Shown: in pieces, positions 9,801 through 20,554 of the stretch
How positions within the stretch are numbered: position 1 is the first letter of the stretch
How the letters are laid out: each line of letters begins with the position of its first letter
Assembly (NCBI RefSeq): GCF_004571135.1
Contig: NZ_SPSB01000003.1
Coordinates: 1 to 64,000, forward strand
DNA: 64,000 nucleotides
Reading direction: 5' to 3'
From: Algoriphagus kandeliae
GTDB lineage: Bacteria; Bacteroidota; Bacteroidia; Cytophagales; Cyclobacteriaceae
Translations under genes and position numbers: made by a program
The notes under the pieces: generated by a model
Database searches by the model: none
Seen by the model: the letters and a program-made list of their open reading frames with translations, nothing else
Told to the model about the DNA's origin: nothing

Positions 9801-10510
9801 GCTTGGGTCATTTTATTTCCTCCAAAAACAGCAACCTTTTTACACTCATTTCCTTCAGCATCTAAAACACGAACCCTTGAACCTGTAAGATCTCCAAAAG
9901 CTTTTAACTGGAAACTTTGGCGGGAATTCAGAACAATTTCAAAAGGTACTCCAGCAGGATTGCCATTTACTGTGGTTTTCGTAGGAGTAATTTCGACTCT
10001 AGTTTGATCTTCTACTGCAACAATCAGAAGGGTACTTTCGAAATTATTTTCTCCCAGATTTACATCTGTGTAATGGGCAGTAACAAGGTATTCTTGTCCC
10101 AAAGTTTTTACCGGTAGAATTACAGAAGCATCAGAACTTGTACTTCTAATATTAAACGCATGAACCGAGATTTCTCCAGAAGAAGAAATTACGATACCCT
10201 TTTCCCGAATTACACCGGATCCTCGATGGAGAACATCAAAGTCGGAAGATAGGATTTCGTGGGTAAAAACATCATTAGGACCAATCGAAAAATTAACTGT
10301 TTGGCCAAGATATTGGATAGAACCAATAGCCTCTTCTCTAGCAGTAATAGTAATAACTGCCTTATCAATATTATTCTCCTTCAGGTTGTTTTCCATCAAC
10401 CCGAAATAGAATTCCCTACCAAACGTGCTTAACTGAGCATATACGTTTCCACTCAGCAAAAACAAAATACACACGAAAAAGACAAAAAATAGTCTTTTTG
10501 AGTGTACCAT
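6839..10510 (-). CDS. Giant surface protein, IgGFc-binding/PKD/SprB/T9SS type B (paralogue B, longest)
   Basis: This 1223-residue middle member has the same order as its neighbours: signal peptide (ending near VYAQ), IgGFc-binding-like N-terminus (STFGREFYFGLMENN), a PKD domain near residue 488 (WDFGDGTSPVSGK), Ig-like segments, three SprB repeats (about 897-1130) and a CHU_C/type B tail (FDRWGKVIYNGSEGWDG). It is about 180 residues longer than the other two because the Ig-like pair is present twice: segments opening with GAEQVCPG and GAKEICIG, each followed by a second unit. It lies 31 bp upstream of paralogue C and 52 bp downstream of paralogue A, so co-transcription is likely. The role in adhesion or recognition is inferred from architecture. 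Confidence 0.85.
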   Translation of the reverse strand: MVHSKRLFFVFFVCILFLLSGNVYAQLSTFGREFYFGLMENNLKENNIDKAVITITAREEAIGSIQYLGQTVNFSIGPNDVFTHEILSSDFDVLHRGSGVIREKGIVISSSGEISVHAFNIRSTSSDASVILPVKTLGQEYLVTAHYTDVNLGENNFESTLLIVAVEDQTRVEITPTKTTVNGNPAGVPFEIVLNSRQSFQLKAFGDLTGSRVRVLDAEGNECKKVAVFGGNKMTQAGTCGSTADHLFQQTYPLFAWGKSFIHIPLLDRTSGDLVKVLAAENGTQVRVNGQLELTLNAGQFHVFDFNATETKFIEGSNPISVTAIAKSSDCDAAAVATLGDPSMITYNPNNHRIKSIVFNSLQSFGFVRHYVNIIVSTASIDKTLLNGKNISSEFSQVPGNPEFSFARVAVGGGVNSLSNPDGLIAYAYGYGNKSSYGFSAGANFEDTEFKIESDFGFDDEHLACLGQDAIWEVSANNPQYTQFIWDFGDGTSPVSGKVVNHSFEEPGTFLVKVSASNGVVGCPVENEFEFEVVVKEVEFEILGAEQVCPGSEETYELGTSSNLEKLDWLEVIGGVIIDEDDSSVTIEWQENIEGAGIQVVGFSPEGCESEPLFFPVTFGEQSIDAIPDGEVSVCITGNDEFAYNLPADFQQGSFEIEWFVVGGEIISGQSESTVFVQWEKGAEEKSIYFSVLEEGQACGKVSDKLEVSEVAEVPFSNPEIAGAKEICIGTEITYTFTSTTPYSSLDWIDIKGGEIDGQSGNEVVIRWVAEVENMGFSLIPYHENGCPGTLISFNVTVKESEVVDAPEGNRFLCGPEFMEMTYSIPQQTIEGSISWVINGGEIIGSSEGETVNVIWSSDESERWIGYLIDPVDASQCPAVSERLEIELSNPIEINEVIETTPSCPGSSDGKLNIEIEGGSGEYIFEWEGYPDTNSSQLENIPSGEYRVTVYDINSCGFGEFTVSLTDPQPLKLVEELKLLPTTCNESSDGGFVANISGGEPPYIVPGFEFTSDGQVISVKGLSQGSFKLFIEDSKGCSIPIEGEIPGPQALQVRFSEVSESCPGGNFGRLAVEVEGGVGPYTYSWSLGEGIAGISRSSQEAFTNNFISEMPSGDYEVTVTDGNGCQVRAYGRIPETQPQVRMPTGYLPTDGLYYPVSNCTLEYSLTVFDRWGKVIYNGSEGWDGLINGKEAPTGTYTYQISYQFRLGDQLENEKKSGVFVLIR

Positions 10511-10562
10511 TTACAAGTCCAACATTTTGATCAATTTGGGTAATTGAGCTGATTCTGAATAT

Positions 10563-13500
10563 TTATCTTATAAGAGCAAAAGCCCCCGATTTGTTTTCTA
10601 CTTGGAACTGATCATTGATCGAAAAGGAATACTGAATTCGGTATGTATAAGTTCCAGACGGAGCATCTACCCCAGAAATCATGCCATCCCAACCTTCATT
10701 TCCGGAATAAATAATTTGTCCCCATCTGTCAAAAATCCAGATTTCCATATTCAATTCACAATTGGAAACTGCCTGAAAAAGATCCTTATCTCTTTCAGGG
10801 TAAAATCCAGTTGGCATTCGAACCTCAGGTGCCGCCTCTATCACCTCTCCTTCACCCAAACTTACACATCCAGAAGCGTCCCTCACCGAAACAGCGTAAG
10901 TCCCTTTAGGAACTCCAACAAGTTGATTTCCTGCAGTGGAATTGAACTCCCAAGTATACACAAAAGGATTAATACCCCCAGCTGGGAAAGCAAACAATTC
11001 CCCGTTACTTCCGCCCGGACAAGCTGGCTTTTCGAGCCTAACATCTACCTCTAATGCTGGAGGAGAAGTGATTTCAAAGGAAACAGGAATAAAACAGCCA
11101 TTGGAGTCCATCACCGTCCAATCGTAAATTCCCTGAGATAAATCATTCAATTGAATTGAAGTGGAAAAAGATTGCGGGCCATTGTATTCAAACGAATAAG
11201 GTGGAATTCCTCCTGTGACCTGTAATGTTACAATTCCATCAGGTTTTCCATAGCAGGAAACGGCTTGCGGAATTACATCCACCAGTTCCAAAGGAGCGGG
11301 CTCAATTACCTCTAGGTTTTCCAAAATTTGTTCACAGCCCAATTGATCAATAACCTTCACTGAATAAACTCCGGCAGTTAAGCCATCAGCTCGTTTTTCC
11401 TGAAGGTTGGAATCATGTGACCATTCAAATTGAAAAGGAGGAACTCCTCCTAAAATACTTAGTTCGACACCTCCACTTCCTTCTCCCGAACATCCTATAG
11501 GGATGATTTCTTGGATAGAAACCAAAAACTCCTCTTTTACAGAAACTAGAATCGGATCTGAAGTCCCTTCACATTGCGCATCTACCAAACTAGTAGCCGT
11601 ATAAAATACTTCCCCAGTGATTCCAGGCTGATCCCAACTAACCTCCACTTCTGGACTCCCCTGACCTGAAAGAATCTCTCCTCCAACGACGGTCCATTCA
11701 TATTTCCTGCCATCTGTACCCCCAGGAATGGAATAAAAATGTGAAACCGAAGGGTCAAAACAAACTTCTTCGGTTCCCTCTGGAAGTTCAGCAACAATTC
11801 TTTGATTCACAGTAACAGGGAGGGATATCGGTTCCCCAGGACAACCATTTAAATTGTATGGAACCGCCGTAAGGGAAGCATTATCATTTGCAGCGCCCCA
11901 TCGAACCACAGTAGATAAATCATCAATCTGAATCAGCTCTCCACCTTCCACTTCAAATTCCACTCGACTTACATTTTCCAAATTCTCTAGGGTATAGAGA
12001 AGCTCTTCAACTTCAGGACAAGCAGAAGAGGAGCCGATAATTTCTGCAGATGATTCAAGTACATTGACCATAAAGGTCACTTCCTCTTGTTGATCACAGG
12101 AATTTGGGCTTAATGCTGCCAATACACTTACTTCAAATTCCCCTGCTTGAGAGAATGTATGACTTACTTCTTTCCCTTCTTGTAGAGGACTCCCATCTCC
12201 AAAATCCCAAACAAAATAGGTGAAATCAGGATTTTCAGGATTAATCATCCAATCTCCAGGCTGATTTAAACAAGCCACATTCTCCCCATCCACTTCAAAT
12301 TCATAGCTAGCCTCTGTCTCAAAATTTAAATTATCCAAGGCTGCTCCTGCTGCATATCCATAGGATTCTAATTCCCCAAAACCATAGGCATAAGCAGCAA
12401 AGCCATCTGGATTACTAAGTCGATGAACTCCTTGGGAAATATTTATTCGCGCATACATGAAACTAGGATCCCCAGGCAAAGGAAAAAAACGTCCACCGAC
12501 ATTGCTACCATCCAACACCGTCCCGTTTTGAGTTCCAGTTTTCACAACGATATTGACATAGTGATTTACAATGGAAGGCAAATTCAAGGAAACAAAAGTC
12601 AATTGCTTCAAAAATTGCTCACTTGGACTGTAAGTAATCATAAATGGGTCCCCAGTCAAAGCTTCCGGTGAATTGGGCTGATTACATTCCTGACTTTTAG
12701 AAAAAACGGTAACTGACGACGGCTTACTCGTTTCGATTTTTCCATGCTCATTGATCCCAAATTCAATCGGAATCCACTCTCCACGATTGATAATTCCCTC
12801 CAAAGCCCCATTCACTCTCACCTCGGTTCCATCTTCGGAAGCTAAAACCTTAACCAATTCACCTGAAGTTCTACCAGACATTGCTACATGGACGAAGGAG
12901 TTCCCCCAAGTATTTACTGGATAGGCTTGCTGGAATAAATGGTCATTCGCAGCCCCGCAGTTTCCTACCGAAGTCCACTTATTTCCTCCAAAAACCGCAA
13001 TTTTTTTACACTCGCTTGCATCAGCCCCGATCACTCGGACACGTGATCCAGTCAAGTCAGCTTTCGCTTTCAGTTGATAACTTTGACCTCTATTCAATCT
13101 GATTGTATAAGGCACTCCCGCTTGACCTCCTCCTATGGTAGTAGCTTTTGTAGTGATTTCAATTTCTGTATCATCTTCGGTAGCAATTACCAATAGCGTA
13201 CTTTCATCATTGATATTGCCGTTGTAAGTATTATTGGTAGTAAGTGTCTCAAAATGGGAGGTGATGTAATAATCTGTCCCCAAAGCCGAAACCGGCAATA
13301 TCACGGTTCCATCTGCGCTTCGAAATCGCTCATTATATGCGTGAACGGCAATTTTTCCCGTACTGGAAATGTAGACACCTTTATTTTCTGTCGCTCCAGA
13401 ACTACGATGTAATAAATCTAAATCCTCAGAAGGCACTCGCAGCGTATATTGTTGACCAGCACCGAGACTAAAGCTTGCCGTCTGACCTCTGTATTCGATT

Positions 13501-13700
13501 GTACCTTGAGCATCTTCATTGGCTGTCACAATGATATTGGCATAATCAGGTGCTCCTTGCCCTCCATTATTGGGTGGAATTCTATTATTATCCATAAATC
13601 CAACCCAAAACTCAGTACCTACAGTAGATACTTGAGCATGAACTGTGATCGATAGAAAAACCAGGAAAAACGTCAGGCAAATCAGGTAAAATCTCCTCAT
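10563..13700 (-). CDS. Giant surface protein, IgGFc-binding/PKD/SprB/T9SS type B (paralogue A)
   Basis: This is about 1045 residues from the ATG at 13700. The frame stays open to a TTG at 13715, but MRRFYLICLTFFLVFLSITV reads as a proper signal peptide from the ATG. The order is IgGFc-binding-like domain (STVGTEFWVGFMDNN, VILPVSALGTDYY, DLTGSRVRVIG), PKD (WDFGDGSPLQEGK), Ig-like segments, three SprB repeats (QEIIPIGCSGEGSGG onward) and a CHU_C tail (FDRWGQIIYSGNEGWDG). It is first in the three-gene run and so probably carries the operon promoter in 13716-13856. The three genes share base composition with their surroundings, and nothing suggests recent transfer. Confidence 0.85.
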   Translation of the reverse strand: MRRFYLICLTFFLVFLSITVHAQVSTVGTEFWVGFMDNNRIPPNNGGQGAPDYANIIVTANEDAQGTIEYRGQTASFSLGAGQQYTLRVPSEDLDLLHRSSGATENKGVYISSTGKIAVHAYNERFRSADGTVILPVSALGTDYYITSHFETLTTNNTYNGNINDESTLLVIATEDDTEIEITTKATTIGGGQAGVPYTIRLNRGQSYQLKAKADLTGSRVRVIGADASECKKIAVFGGNKWTSVGNCGAANDHLFQQAYPVNTWGNSFVHVAMSGRTSGELVKVLASEDGTEVRVNGALEGIINRGEWIPIEFGINEHGKIETSKPSSVTVFSKSQECNQPNSPEALTGDPFMITYSPSEQFLKQLTFVSLNLPSIVNHYVNIVVKTGTQNGTVLDGSNVGGRFFPLPGDPSFMYARINISQGVHRLSNPDGFAAYAYGFGELESYGYAAGAALDNLNFETEASYEFEVDGENVACLNQPGDWMINPENPDFTYFVWDFGDGSPLQEGKEVSHTFSQAGEFEVSVLAALSPNSCDQQEEVTFMVNVLESSAEIIGSSSACPEVEELLYTLENLENVSRVEFEVEGGELIQIDDLSTVVRWGAANDNASLTAVPYNLNGCPGEPISLPVTVNQRIVAELPEGTEEVCFDPSVSHFYSIPGGTDGRKYEWTVVGGEILSGQGSPEVEVSWDQPGITGEVFYTATSLVDAQCEGTSDPILVSVKEEFLVSIQEIIPIGCSGEGSGGVELSILGGVPPFQFEWSHDSNLQEKRADGLTAGVYSVKVIDQLGCEQILENLEVIEPAPLELVDVIPQAVSCYGKPDGIVTLQVTGGIPPYSFEYNGPQSFSTSIQLNDLSQGIYDWTVMDSNGCFIPVSFEITSPPALEVDVRLEKPACPGGSNGELFAFPAGGINPFVYTWEFNSTAGNQLVGVPKGTYAVSVRDASGCVSLGEGEVIEAAPEVRMPTGFYPERDKDLFQAVSNCELNMEIWIFDRWGQIIYSGNEGWDGMISGVDAPSGTYTYRIQYSFSINDQFQVENKSGAFALIR

Positions 13701-13823
13701 CCAACTACATTTCAAAATTTTGCTTTTAATATAAGCAACCTATCAGGAATTTGTTGAATAAGTTTTTGGAGCGGTTCCTTGGGGATTAGTCTAAGGAGTC
13801 AAGCCAAAGGAAATTTTTATTCC

Positions 13824-13831
13824 TATCTTTG
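13824..13831 (+). promoter_or_regulatory. Bacteroidota -7 promoter element (TATCTTTG) for the ABC-F gene
   Basis: TATCTTTG matches the TAnnTTTG consensus of Bacteroidota housekeeping promoters. It lies 25 bp before the ATG of the ABC-F gene, a sensible leader length. No convincing TTG -33 element was found at the expected spacing, so the call rests on the -7 box and position. Confidence 0.55.
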
Positions 13832-13841
13832 CGCCTTCTAA

Positions 13842-15473
<1,632 letters not shown>

Positions 15474-15481
15474 TAATTTCC

Positions 15482-16879
15482 TTGTTGCTCACTGCCATTA
15501 TTGCCTATTTGGCCCTTACGGTGGGCATTGGAGCTTGGTCTTCCCGCCTAGTCAAAAACTCCGGTGACTTTGTTTTGGCGGGAAGATCACTTCCTCTTTT
15601 TCTTTCAGCATCAGCCCTATTTGCGACTTGGTTTGGATCAGAAACCATTTTTGGAGCCTCCTCTGTCTATTTGGAAGAAGGTTTAATTGGGGTAATCGAA
15701 GATCCTTTCGGAGGGGCTTTGTGCCTCATTTTATTCGGTATGTTTTACCTCCGCCCCATGTACAAAATGGAGGTTCTTACGATTGGGGATGTATTTAAAA
15801 AACTATTTGGGAATCGAATCGAATTCTTCGCTTCTGTCTTTATGATTCCCGCCTACTTCGGCTACGTGGCTGCTCAATTGGTTGCTCTTAGCTTAGTCTT
15901 GGGCGCTGTAAGCGATATTACCCTTCTTCAGGGTATTCTAATTTCGGCTGGGATCGTGGTGTTTTATACTTTCCTCGGAGGCATGTGGGCAATCTCGATT
16001 ACAGATTTTATTCAAACCACCATGATCGTCATTGGATTGCTATGGGTAGCGACTATGATTGCCAATGAAGCTGGTGGTGTAATGGAAATTTTAAACCAAG
16101 CACCAGAAAACAGTTTTCAATTTTTCCCTGAAGGAAATTTTAACTCCTGGATGAATTACTTAGGAGCCTGGATTATTTTGGGTTTGGGCTCTATCCCAAG
16201 CCAAGATATTTATCAGCGGGTAATGTCCGCCAAATCCCAAAAAGTAGCCGTTCAATCCACCTACCTCGCAGGCATCTTTTATCTATCATTTGGGCTTTTA
16301 CCTCTGTTTATCGCTTTAGGAGCACAGGTATTGTATCCTGAGTTGTCATTGGAAAACAATCAAATGCTTCTCCCTCGGATGATTTTAGCGCATGGAGGAC
16401 TTCCTGTTCAGATCGTTTTCTTTGGAGCTCTGATATCTGCCATTATGAGTACAACAAGTTCTGGCTTGCTAGCTCCTGCGGCAATCATTTCCGAAAATAT
16501 CATCCGCCCCTATTTTGGAAAAAAATTGAAGGATAGTCATTTTTTGTGGATTCTGAGATTCAATGTTGTCTTTGTGGCACTAGTGGCTACTTTGATGGCT
16601 AGTTTGGAGTCCAATATTTATGATTTGGTGGCAGGCGCCTCCATATTGATGCTGGTTTCGCTTTTTGTACCGCTTACTGCAGGGCTCTATTGGAAAAAAG
16701 CATCTAGCATGGGAGCTTTGATGTCCATGGTCTTCGGAATGATCTGCTACTTAGCCGTTTTGAATTTTGAAACTGAAATCGAAGCTCATTTATATGGCCT
16801 TGGAGCCAGTATTATTTTCATGGTAATCGGAAGTTATAATTTCCCTGACCGTCAAAAACACACACATGGAATACCCTAA
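15482..16879 (+). CDS. Sodium:solute symporter family protein
   Basis: This 465-residue integral membrane protein has about 13 hydrophobic helices and belongs to the SSS family (GRSLPLFLSASALFATWFG near residue 34, FLGGMWAISITDFIQ, GSIPSQDIYQRVMSAK). It should co-import a small solute with Na+ across the inner membrane; the substrate cannot be read from sequence, though the length and motifs recall choline/proline-type members. No ATG lies at the 5' end: the frame opens after a stop at 15467-15469 and TTG at 15482 is the best start. It ends 14 bp inside the next gene, so the two are translationally coupled. Confidence 0.85.
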   Translation: MLLTAIIAYLALTVGIGAWSSRLVKNSGDFVLAGRSLPLFLSASALFATWFGSETIFGASSVYLEEGLIGVIEDPFGGALCLILFGMFYLRPMYKMEVLTIGDVFKKLFGNRIEFFASVFMIPAYFGYVAAQLVALSLVLGAVSDITLLQGILISAGIVVFYTFLGGMWAISITDFIQTTMIVIGLLWVATMIANEAGGVMEILNQAPENSFQFFPEGNFNSWMNYLGAWIILGLGSIPSQDIYQRVMSAKSQKVAVQSTYLAGIFYLSFGLLPLFIALGAQVLYPELSLENNQMLLPRMILAHGGLPVQIVFFGALISAIMSTTSSGLLAPAAIISENIIRPYFGKKLKDSHFLWILRFNVVFVALVATLMASLESNIYDLVAGASILMLVSLFVPLTAGLYWKKASSMGALMSMVFGMICYLAVLNFETEIEAHLYGLGASIIFMVIGSYNFPDRQKHTHGIP

Positions 16880-18047
16880 AATTATCCTCAAAAAAGGAAA
16901 AGAGATTTCATTAAAACGAAGGCATCATTGGGTCTTTTCAGGTGCCATTGCGGATATGCCTGCAAATTTGGAGAATGGACAACTTGTCGCCGCTTATTCC
17001 TCTCAAAATGAGTTTTTGGGTATCGGACATTTTGCTCCGGGTTCGATTATGGTTCGAATTATCAGTTTTGAAAACCGAAACATTGATCAAGAATTTTGGA
17101 ATGAGATGATATCCAATGCTTTCTCGCTTCGAGAAAAGCTAGGATTGACCAATAACCCTGAAACCAATGTCTACCGACTAGTTCATGGAGAAGGAGACTT
17201 GCTTCCTGGATTGATTATTGACTTTTATAACGGAACCGCTGTCATACAATGCCATCAAATCGGAATGCATCAACATGTTTCTGAAATAGCCGAAGCTTTG
17301 AAGGAATGCTATGGAAATAAACTTACGGCCGTTTTTGATAAAAGCTCTGAGACTCTTCCCAAAAATTTTGGACTAACTGAAAATCAATGGGTATTTGGGG
17401 AGCCCCAAACAGACCTAGTCCAGGAATATGGAGCAACCTATCGAATCGATTGGGAAAAAGGTCAAAAAACAGGTTTTTTCATTGATCAACGAGAGAACCG
17501 TAAACTCTTAGCGGATTATTCCAAAGAAAAAAAAGTATTGAATACCTTTTGCTATTCAGGAGGATTCTCCGTTTTAGCACTTCTTTCAGGTGCAAAGGAA
17601 GTTCATTCGGTCGATATCTCTCCCAAAGCCATCGAATTGACGGAGGAAAATGTCTCCCTCAATCCCCAAATTGATTCAAAACATGAATCCAAGGTTGCCG
17701 ATGTGGTCAAATACATTCGAGAAATCGGAGATGATTATGACATTATCGTATTGGACCCTCCTGCTTTTGCAAAAAATATCAAAGCGAGACACAATGCTGT
17801 TCAGGCTTACAAACGCTTAAATGCAGAAGCTTTGAAACGGATTAAAAAAGGAGGAATTCTATTCACGTTTTCCTGTTCCCAAGTTGTGGATAAAGCATTA
17901 TTCAACCATACCATAACTGCCGCTGCTATGGAGGCTAAGCGAAAAACCAGAATTATCCATCAGCTTTCTCAGCCAGCAGATCACCCGATTAATGTCTTTC
18001 ATCCAGAAACTGAGTATCTCAAAGGCTTGGTGCTTTATGTAGATTAA
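16866..18047 (+). CDS. Class I SAM-dependent rRNA methyltransferase (RlmI-like)
   Basis: This 393-residue cytoplasmic enzyme begins with a PUA-like domain (ILKKGKEISLKRRHHWVFSGAI, about 1-80). A middle domain follows, then a Rossmann methyltransferase domain with VLNTFCYSGGFSVLALLSGA (about 217-236), the acidic SAM residue in VHSVDIS and the catalytic motif IIVLDPPAFAKN. This is the RlmI/YccW family, which makes 5-methylcytosine in 23S rRNA in E. coli; the exact target here is inferred. Overlap of 14 bp with the symporter gene indicates one transcript. Confidence 0.88.
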   Translation: MEYPKIILKKGKEISLKRRHHWVFSGAIADMPANLENGQLVAAYSSQNEFLGIGHFAPGSIMVRIISFENRNIDQEFWNEMISNAFSLREKLGLTNNPETNVYRLVHGEGDLLPGLIIDFYNGTAVIQCHQIGMHQHVSEIAEALKECYGNKLTAVFDKSSETLPKNFGLTENQWVFGEPQTDLVQEYGATYRIDWEKGQKTGFFIDQRENRKLLADYSKEKKVLNTFCYSGGFSVLALLSGAKEVHSVDISPKAIELTEENVSLNPQIDSKHESKVADVVKYIREIGDDYDIIVLDPPAFAKNIKARHNAVQAYKRLNAEALKRIKKGGILFTFSCSQVVDKALFNHTITAAAMEAKRKTRIIHQLSQPADHPINVFHPETEYLKGLVLYVD

Positions 18048-18107
18048 AATTAAAAATTCTAAAACCTTTTTGGCTTTTCAGCTATTTTCACAAAAACAAA
18101 TAAAACC

Positions 18108-18542
18108 ATGTATACAGGATTACAACATGCTCACTCTGGACTTGCCTATTTAGTCCTCATCGCTTTGATCGTCGTAATTGTATTGATGCTTATCGGCGCC
18201 TTGAGTGGTCGAGAGTTTACCGAGAAAGATCGCAAGATTGCTTTAGTAGCTTTTATTCTTTCTCATGTTCAGCTATTGCTTGGCTTGATTCTTTATTTTG
18301 TCAGTCCATTGGGCTTAGAGCTTTTTCAATCTGGTAATGCAATGTCAGATTCAACACTCAGATTGACAGCTTTAGAACATCCGTTTATAAATATCATTGC
18401 CATTGTATTGATTACGATCGGATATAGCCGAGCTAAAAAAGCTTCCACTTCAAGAGCTAAATTCCGAAGTATTTATATGCTCTATGCAGTTGGCTTGGTT
18501 TTGATTTTAAGCCGAATTCCTTGGTCTTCTTGGATTGGGTAA
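18108..18542 (+). CDS. Small four-helix membrane protein, cytochrome-b-like
   Basis: This 144-residue protein has four predicted membrane helices (about 13-32, 46-67, 93-110, 122-137). Histidines in or near helices (His8, His10, His54, His91) could ligate haem, and relatives in Bacteroidota are often named cytochrome B. The sequence shows no CXXCH motif, so any haem would be non-covalent. It lies 60 bp after the methyltransferase gene and is followed by a strong terminator. Function is unproven. Confidence 0.65.
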   Translation: MYTGLQHAHSGLAYLVLIALIVVIVLMLIGALSGREFTEKDRKIALVAFILSHVQLLLGLILYFVSPLGLELFQSGNAMSDSTLRLTALEHPFINIIAIVLITIGYSRAKKASTSRAKFRSIYMLYAVGLVLILSRIPWSSWIG

Positions 18543-18554
18543 AAAAGCCTAATT

Positions 18555-18593
18555 AAAAAAAAAGCGCTGAAATTAAATTCAGCGCTTTTTTTT
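18555..18593. terminator. Bidirectional terminator
   Basis: GCGCTGAA/TTCAGCGC arms with loop ATTAAA are flanked by nine A on the left and eight T on the right, so the hairpin can stop transcription from both sides. It overlaps the stop codon of the minus-strand permease gene by two bases. Confidence 0.9.
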
Positions 18594-19836
18594 ATTCATA
18601 TCTCAAGGATTCGATAGGATCTAATTTACTGGCTTTAAATGCCGGGAAATAACCTGAAAGCAATCCAACAACCACACAAATTATAAAGGCGATAAACATC
18701 CATAACCAAGGAACCAAGAACCCTCCTGGACCTATGATGTTGGCGATTACGTTTCCTATTGCAATTCCCAAGATCACTCCAAAAAGTCCTCCTAGAATAC
18801 AGATCATGATGGCTTCCATTAAAAACTGCTGACGTATTCTCAAAGGAGTTGCGCCCAATGCTTTTCGGATTCCAATCTCTCTAGTACGCTCCGTCACAGA
18901 AACCAGCATAATATTCATCAAGCCGATAGAAGCACCAAGAAGGGTAATAAAGCCAATTCCAAAGCCTCCAATTCGTAAGTAACCTGCCACTTCTTCCAAG
19001 CTTTCTGCAACTGACTCACTTTTTGTTAATTCAAAGGAATCCTCTTCTGTAACTCGATCTTGGCGGATTTTGCGCATGATTCCAATTGCCTGCCCCATTT
19101 CATAATCTATTCGATCAGGACCTGATGCAACGGCTGTTGCCTGATAGCGGAAAGTTCCCCGGGTATCCAATCTAGCTGCATTTTCAACCGGGATAATAAT
19201 TTGTCTATCTGCCCCCTGATCAGCTCCGACCCCACCTTGCTCTTCCAAAATGCCTACAACCGTGTAAGGTCTTCCATAAATGGTGATTTTTTGGGAAAGG
19301 GGATCTTCATTGGATTCAAATAATATTTCCTGAATTTCCTCGCCGATGATGCAGACATTATTGCCATAGCGAACCTCTGTACTTGAAAAATTTCTTCCAG
19401 CCTTCAAGTCTATTGCCTTGATTCCCATATAATTATCATCTCCTCCCAAAACCCGAACATTAGGATCACTTGTTTTCGAACCTCGCTTCACTTCTGCTGA
19501 ACCCGTTACACGGACAAAAACTGTTGATATTCCAAAAGCTCCAAACTCACTCTTAAAATCCTGAAGTTCTTTGTATTTGATCGGAGGGTAAGATTTTTCT
19601 TCTTTCCCTTCCTGAATAGCTCGCCCTCCTGAAAAACCTCTACTTCGGATATCAAAAGAATTAGCCCCCAAGCCGGAGAAACTTTCAGCTATTTGAGCCT
19701 TTATCCCATCAATAGCAGTAAGCATTCCAACCAGCGAGGAAATTCCAATGGCGATAATCGCACCAGTTAAAATAGTTCGCAGGATATTGACCTGAATGGA
19801 CTTCACGGCCTCCCGCATATTTTCGATCAAATTCAT
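18592..19836 (-). CDS. MacB/FtsX-type ABC transporter permease
   Basis: This 414-residue protein has one N-terminal membrane helix (about 20-42), a large periplasmic MacB_PCD-type domain and three C-terminal helices (about 285-400). [17 protein letters not shown] is the hallmark coupling motif of the MacB/LolC/FtsX family. It should work with a separate cytoplasmic ATPase, but none is adjacent, so the partner is encoded elsewhere. Candidate roles are efflux or lipoprotein handling; the sequence does not decide. It stands about 100 bp downstream of the miaE-like gene on the same strand. Confidence 0.88.
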   Translation of the reverse strand: MNLIENMREAVKSIQVNILRTILTGAIIAIGISSLVGMLTAIDGIKAQIAESFSGLGANSFDIRSRGFSGGRAIQEGKEEKSYPPIKYKELQDFKSEFGAFGISTVFVRVTGSAEVKRGSKTSDPNVRVLGGDDNYMGIKAIDLKAGRNFSSTEVRYGNNVCIIGEEIQEILFESNEDPLSQKITIYGRPYTVVGILEEQGGVGADQGADRQIIIPVENAARLDTRGTFRYQATAVASGPDRIDYEMGQAIGIMRKIRQDRVTEEDSFELTKSESVAESLEEVAGYLRIGGFGIGFITLLGASIGLMNIMLVSVTERTREIGIRKALGATPLRIRQQFLMEAIMICILGGLFGVILGIAIGNVIANIIGPGGFLVPWLWMFIAFIICVVVGLLSGYFPAFKASKLDPIESLRYE

Positions 19837-19940
19837 AAAATGTCCGTTTTTAAAACAGATTTAAGGAAATCATCGATTCCCAAACCATAAGTATAATCAA
19901 AATAATCCTGTTTGAAGAAAACCAGATACATCAATCAAAA

Positions 19941-20552
19941 TCAATGCATACGATCTCCCCGTAACTCCATATTCTTCAGTACTTCAGCTTCATATTCGAG
20001 CCATTCCTGCCATCTTTTATTTACTTTCTCTGGATCATGATATTTACGGGCCATATCAATAAAGGTCACATAATGTCCCGCTTCAGAAATCATTAATTCA
20101 TAGTAGAACTTTTGTAGCTCCTCATCCTGAATATTTTTAGAAAGAAGTTTGAAGCGTTCACAACTTCTCGCTTCGATTAAGGCATTCATGAGCAGATACT
20201 CTGTCAATTGCTCCATTCTACTTCCGCCTTTTTTTACAAAATCATTGAGTTTGGCTACATACTCATCCTTCCGCTGCTTGCCAAACTTCATCCCACGCTT
20301 TCGCAGCTGATCCATGACCCTTTCAAAGTGCCCCCACTCTTCAGCTACTATCGGAGTCAAAGTATCAACCAAGTAATCTAAATCACTATATCGCACAATC
20401 AAGCTGATACAGGATGAAGCCGCTTTCTGCTCGCAATATGCATGGTCTACCAAGATATCCTCAATTTGCATCTCGGCAATCCCAACCCATCTTGGGTCGG
20501 TCGGCAATTTGAGGTGTAGCATTTTCTGTCTTGTACTTTCTTCCCAACTCAT
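19941..20552 (-). CDS. miaE: tRNA-(ms2io6A)-hydroxylase (MiaE-like)
   Basis: This 203-residue ferritin-like diiron protein would hydroxylate the prenyl group on A37 of tRNAs. Iron-ligand motifs of the four-helix bundle are visible: ED-containing helix MQIEDILVDHAYCEQKAA (about 28-45), EEWGHF (76-81), EARSCERF and EAGHY. The length matches the family. It follows the putative porin gene with a 2-bp gap, so it is in the lpxK-porin transcript. Bacteroidota members are widely annotated as MiaE, but activity has mainly been shown in Proteobacteria. Confidence 0.85.
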   Translation of the reverse strand: MSWEESTRQKMLHLKLPTDPRWVGIAEMQIEDILVDHAYCEQKAASSCISLIVRYSDLDYLVDTLTPIVAEEWGHFERVMDQLRKRGMKFGKQRKDEYVAKLNDFVKKGGSRMEQLTEYLLMNALIEARSCERFKLLSKNIQDEELQKFYYELMISEAGHYVTFIDMARKYHDPEKVNKRWQEWLEYEAEVLKNMELRGDRMH

Positions 20553-20554
20553 AT

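Noticed and set aside
10602..11054. 150-codon open frame on plus opposite paralogue A
   Set aside because: It is antisense to SprB and type B tail sequence with no recognisable product.
3685..13700. Immunoglobulin-binding virulence function for the three giant proteins
   Set aside because: The IgGFc-binding label comes from remote similarity to a eukaryotic domain; the organism looks free-living and nothing shows IgG binding.
13701..13715. TTG start at 13715 for paralogue A
   Set aside because: The ATG at 13700 gives a regular signal peptide; the five extra residues add nothing recognisable.
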